Below are positions 61,137 through 64,000 of a stretch of 64,000 nt of DNA, piece after piece. Numbering within the stretch: position 1 is the stretch's first letter; every line of letters starts with the position of its first letter. This DNA is from Glandiceps talaboti (taxonomy: Eukaryota; Hemichordata; Enteropneusta; Spengelidae). A program made the translations under genes and the position numbers. The notes under the pieces are model-generated. The model saw only the letters and a list, made by a program, of their open reading frames with translations, was not told where the DNA came from and did no database searches. The stretch spans positions 32,599,332 to 32,663,331 of the forward strand of contig NC_135549.1 in the NCBI RefSeq assembly GCF_964340395.1, read 5' to 3'.

Positions 61137-62007
61137 AATGGAGTCTGAGTTATGGCTTTGGACATGGAAAATTCACAAACAAAATGGCTGCCAGGCAGCC
61201 ATATTGGATCGTATCACGACGAAAATGGATATGCACAATGTATGTCATAGAACACTGTCCTAATACCAACTTTAAATGAGATCTGTTCAAGCATGTCTGA
61301 GTTATGGCTTTGGACATGAAAATTCGAAACAAAATGGCTGCCAGGCAGCCATATTGGATCGTATCACAACGAAGTTGGATATGCACATGTATGTCATAGA
61401 ACACTGTCCTAATACCAACTTTGAATGAGATCTGTTTAAGCATGTCTGAGTTATGGCTTTGGACATGGAAAATTCACAAACAAAATGGCTGGCAGGCAGC
61501 CATATTGGATTGTATCACGACGAAAATGGATATACACATGTATGTCATAGAACACTGTCCTAATACCAACTTTGAATGAGATCTGTTCAAGCATGTCTGA
61601 GTTATGGCTTTGGACATGAAAATTCACAAATAAAATGGCTGCTAGGCGGCCATATTGGATCGTATCATGACAACAATGAATATGCACATGTATGTCATAG
61701 AACACTGTCCTAATACCAACTTTGAATGAGATCTGTTCAAGCATGTCTGAGTTATGGCTCAAGACAGGGAAAATTCGCAAACAAAATGGTTGCTAGGCGG
61801 CCATATTGGATCGTATCATAAAACAAATTGACGTGCATATGTATGCCATAGTATGTTGCCCCTGTACCAAGTTTGAAAAAAATCGGTCCAGGCATCTCCA
61901 AGAAACAGTTGCGGACGGACGCACGCACGGACGCATGGGCAGACGGACGGACGCACGGAACCGAATCCATAAGTCCCCAATCCGGACTTCGTCCGCGGGG
62001 ACTAAAA
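61137..62007 (+). mobile_element. Non-autonomous repeat element: five 150-bp units and a terminal hairpin
   Basis: Units begin near 61,181, 61,331, 61,482, 61,632 and 61,783 (period 150-152). Each has CAAAATGGCTGCCAGGCAGC, CATATTGGATCGTATCA, TATGTCATAGAACACTGTCC, ATACCAACTTTGAATGAGAT and AAGCATGTCTGAGTTATGGC. The last unit changes to AAAAAAATCGGTCCAGGCAT and a GGACGGACGCACGCACGG tail. It then ends in a hairpin at 61,972-62,003 (AGTCCCC..TCCGGAC against GTCCGCGGGGACT), followed by AAAAA. Short GCCAGGCAGCC and GGCTGCC palindromes sit in each unit. The architecture matches the element at 31.4-31.85 kb. Confidence 0.6.
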
Positions 62008-62980
62008 ATGCACTGCTACTAGTTGCAATAGACACAGTAAACAAAAAGATTACAATGTACACATCTTCACCCAATCTTTACCGGTGTTTACCCACAAAGG
62101 TATGATCATCTGACTGTACATGTAGTCTATGGGTGGATATATTACTGTACAGAAATTTGATATCATTCCCTTATGTTTGAAATAGGCAAAATAAATAAAA
62201 CTGTTGACTTAACACATATAGTTGTAATTTGGTTACTGTCACTGACCGTTATTTTCTGATTTTATCATTTGCTGACAGGAACACTAAGTTTGTGGTACAA
62301 TGGCATCTATGTGTTTTTTATCCCACTCACACATGTCACCTTTCCAAAGGCTCAGAAAACTTCCAAGAAGACATAATGTGCTATAAATTCATAATGATTG
62401 CATGTAAATAACACTGTGTATTTCCAAAGTATCACTGAAAAGTAGGACTTAACTCATTAATTTATATGAAAATGACATCAAAGAAGACGGTTGATTTTAT
62501 TACCAGCAGTAAAACTATAAGGGAATTATAATCTACATGTCTACTTGAAATTTTTGAAATTCAAGGATTAAAAGAATGCTTTCTAGTGTTATTTTAACAT
62601 GTAAAAGGTGATAACAATACCCTCTCCTGATCACAATTGAAATTTTAATTCAGAAAAAAGCCATCATGAACAATTTTCAAAGTATATTGTTGCATGCCAT
62701 ACCATTTAAAATTAATTTATCATTATGACATATTACAGTATTCAAGGTCAGCATTCTTTCATTTGATTTAATGGTTAGTATTTTGTTATGTTTCAGTCAG
62801 TAGTCACGGTATCAATTCCACTTGGCTCCCTCAAACTTCAATTCAACTTTTATTGCCTACATTCCAATTTTACCGGTACTTATTATGTTGCACTTGTGAA
62901 CATTTGTTCAGGGGAGGGGGTTTGACCTAAACGAACGACGTTCATTTGTTGAGCTTGTGAGACATTATGCAATCGTCCCT
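62008..62980. other. Unannotated sequence
   Basis: No exon, RNA or strong repeat seen. A slightly G-rich stretch (CAGGGGAGGGGGTTTGACC) occurs at about 62,911. Confidence 0.45.
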
Positions 62981-62982
62981 TA

Positions 62983-64000
62983 AGTTATAGCAATAGTTTC
63001 ATACTACTGAGATGGGTGTGAGTTACAGCAATTATAGTTTCATACTACTGAGATGGGTGTGAGTTACAGCAATGCCAATAGTTTCATACTATTGAGATGG
63101 GTGTGAGTTACAACAATGCCAATAGTTTCATACTACTGAGATGGGTGTGAGTTACAGCAATGCCAATAGTTTCATACTACTGAGATGGGTGTGAGTTACA
63201 GCAATGCCAATAGTTTCATACTACTGAGATGGGTGTGAGTTACAGCAATGCCAATAGTTTCATACTACTGAGATGGGAGTGAGTTACAGCAATGCCAATA
63301 GTTTCATACTGCTGAGATGGGTGTGAGTTACAGCAATGCCAATAGTCTCATACTGCTGAGATGGGTGTGAGTTACAACAATGCCAATAGTTTCATACTAC
63401 TGAGATGGGTGTGAGTTACAGCAATTATAGTTTCATACTACTGAGATGGGTGTGAGTTACAGCAATGCCAATAGTTTCATACTACTGAGATGGGTGTGAG
63501 TTACAGCAATGCCAATAGTTTCATACTACTGAGATGGGTGTGAGTTACAGCAATGCCAATAGTTTCATACTACTGAGATGGGAGTGAGTTACAGCAATGC
63601 CAATAGTTTCATACTACTGAGATGGGTGTGAGTTACAGCAATTATAGTTTCATACTACTGAGATGGGTGTGAGTTACAGCAATGCCAATAGTTTCATACT
63701 ACTGAGATGGGTGTGAGTTACAGCAATGCCAATAGTTTCATACTACTGAGATGGGTGTGAGTTACAGCAATGCCAATAGTTTCATACTACTGAGATGGGT
63801 GTGAGTTACAGCAATTATAGTTTCATACTACTGAGATGGGTGTGGGTTACAGCAATGCCAATAGTTTCATACTACTGAGATGGGAGTGAGTTACAGCAAT
63901 GCCAATAGTTTCATACTACTGAGATGGGTGTGAGTTACAGCAATTATAGTTTCATACTACTGAGATGGGTGTGAGTTACAGCAATGCCAATAGTTTCATA
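62983..64000. repeat. 44-bp minisatellite, about 24 copies, running off the window end
   Basis: The unit is GTTTCATACTACTGAGATGG plus GTGTGAGTTACAGCAATGCC and AATA. A shortened 38-bp form (CAGCAATTATA) recurs at about 63,025, 63,420, 63,638, 63,810 and 63,940, showing block duplication. It continues past 64,000. Confidence 0.97.

Noticed and set aside
61150-62074. Several minus-strand frames of 72-109 codons
   Set aside because: They follow the 150-bp repeat unit of the hairpin-ended element and are repeated with it; no coding evidence.

Overview
This is eukaryotic, most likely metazoan, nuclear DNA. It has spliced exons with GT/AG boundaries, LINE remnants, short repeats typical of marine-invertebrate genomes, and no prokaryotic operon structure. 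A cephalochordate (amphioxus-like) source would fit the very high minisatellite load and the minisatellites built on exon-intron junctions, but this is inference and I cannot fix the species.

Roughly two thirds of the window is tandem repeat. The main arrays are a 54-bp unit (2.07-2.76 kb), a 30-bp unit (5.67-9.36 kb), a 39-bp unit (9.60-10.77 kb), a CATA microsatellite (13.46-13.79 kb), a 34-bp unit (13.95-26.16 kb), a 20-bp unit (26.60-29.60 kb), a 28-bp unit (33.21-35.39 kb), a 35-bp unit (35.65-39.09 kb), a 62-bp unit (43.34-45.28 kb), a 51-bp unit (46.14-59.05 kb) and a 44-bp unit (62.98 kb to the end). The very long open frames across these arrays are by-products of stop-free repeat units, not genes.

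One gene is well supported. It lies on the minus strand from 59,712 down to 32,880. Six exons fit together in perfect phase: 59,712-59,513; 45,993-45,861; 42,775-42,608; 39,663-39,383; 35,585-35,400; 33,023-32,880 (or 32,972). The first visible exon starts mid-codon, so the 5' end lies outside the window or in an unseen exon. The visible product is a charged coiled coil followed by a segment that closely resembles the microtubule-binding stalk head of dynein heavy chains. It appears to end shortly afterwards, so it may be a non-motor protein with a dynein-type stalk head. Every intron of this gene carries tandem repeats. Two of the repeats (28 bp at 33.2-35.4 kb and 61 bp at 39.25-39.43 kb) are copies of the gene's own exon/5' splice-site junction.

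A second gene contributes only its last exon on the plus strand at 839-1005, with a PPxY-containing tail and a polyadenylation signal. A possible further exon pair in inverted orientation lies at 30.45-30.96 kb, next to a CpG-rich patch with promoter-like motifs. Transposon remnants include a broken LINE reverse transcriptase (12.97-13.46 kb), the 3' end of an L2/CR1-like LINE (59.97-60.41 kb), a TIR-bounded element with poly-C subrepeats (10.89-12.68 kb), a palindromic foldback cluster (3.7-5.24 kb) and two elements ending in a hairpin followed by CTAAAA (31.4-31.85 and 61.1-62.0 kb).
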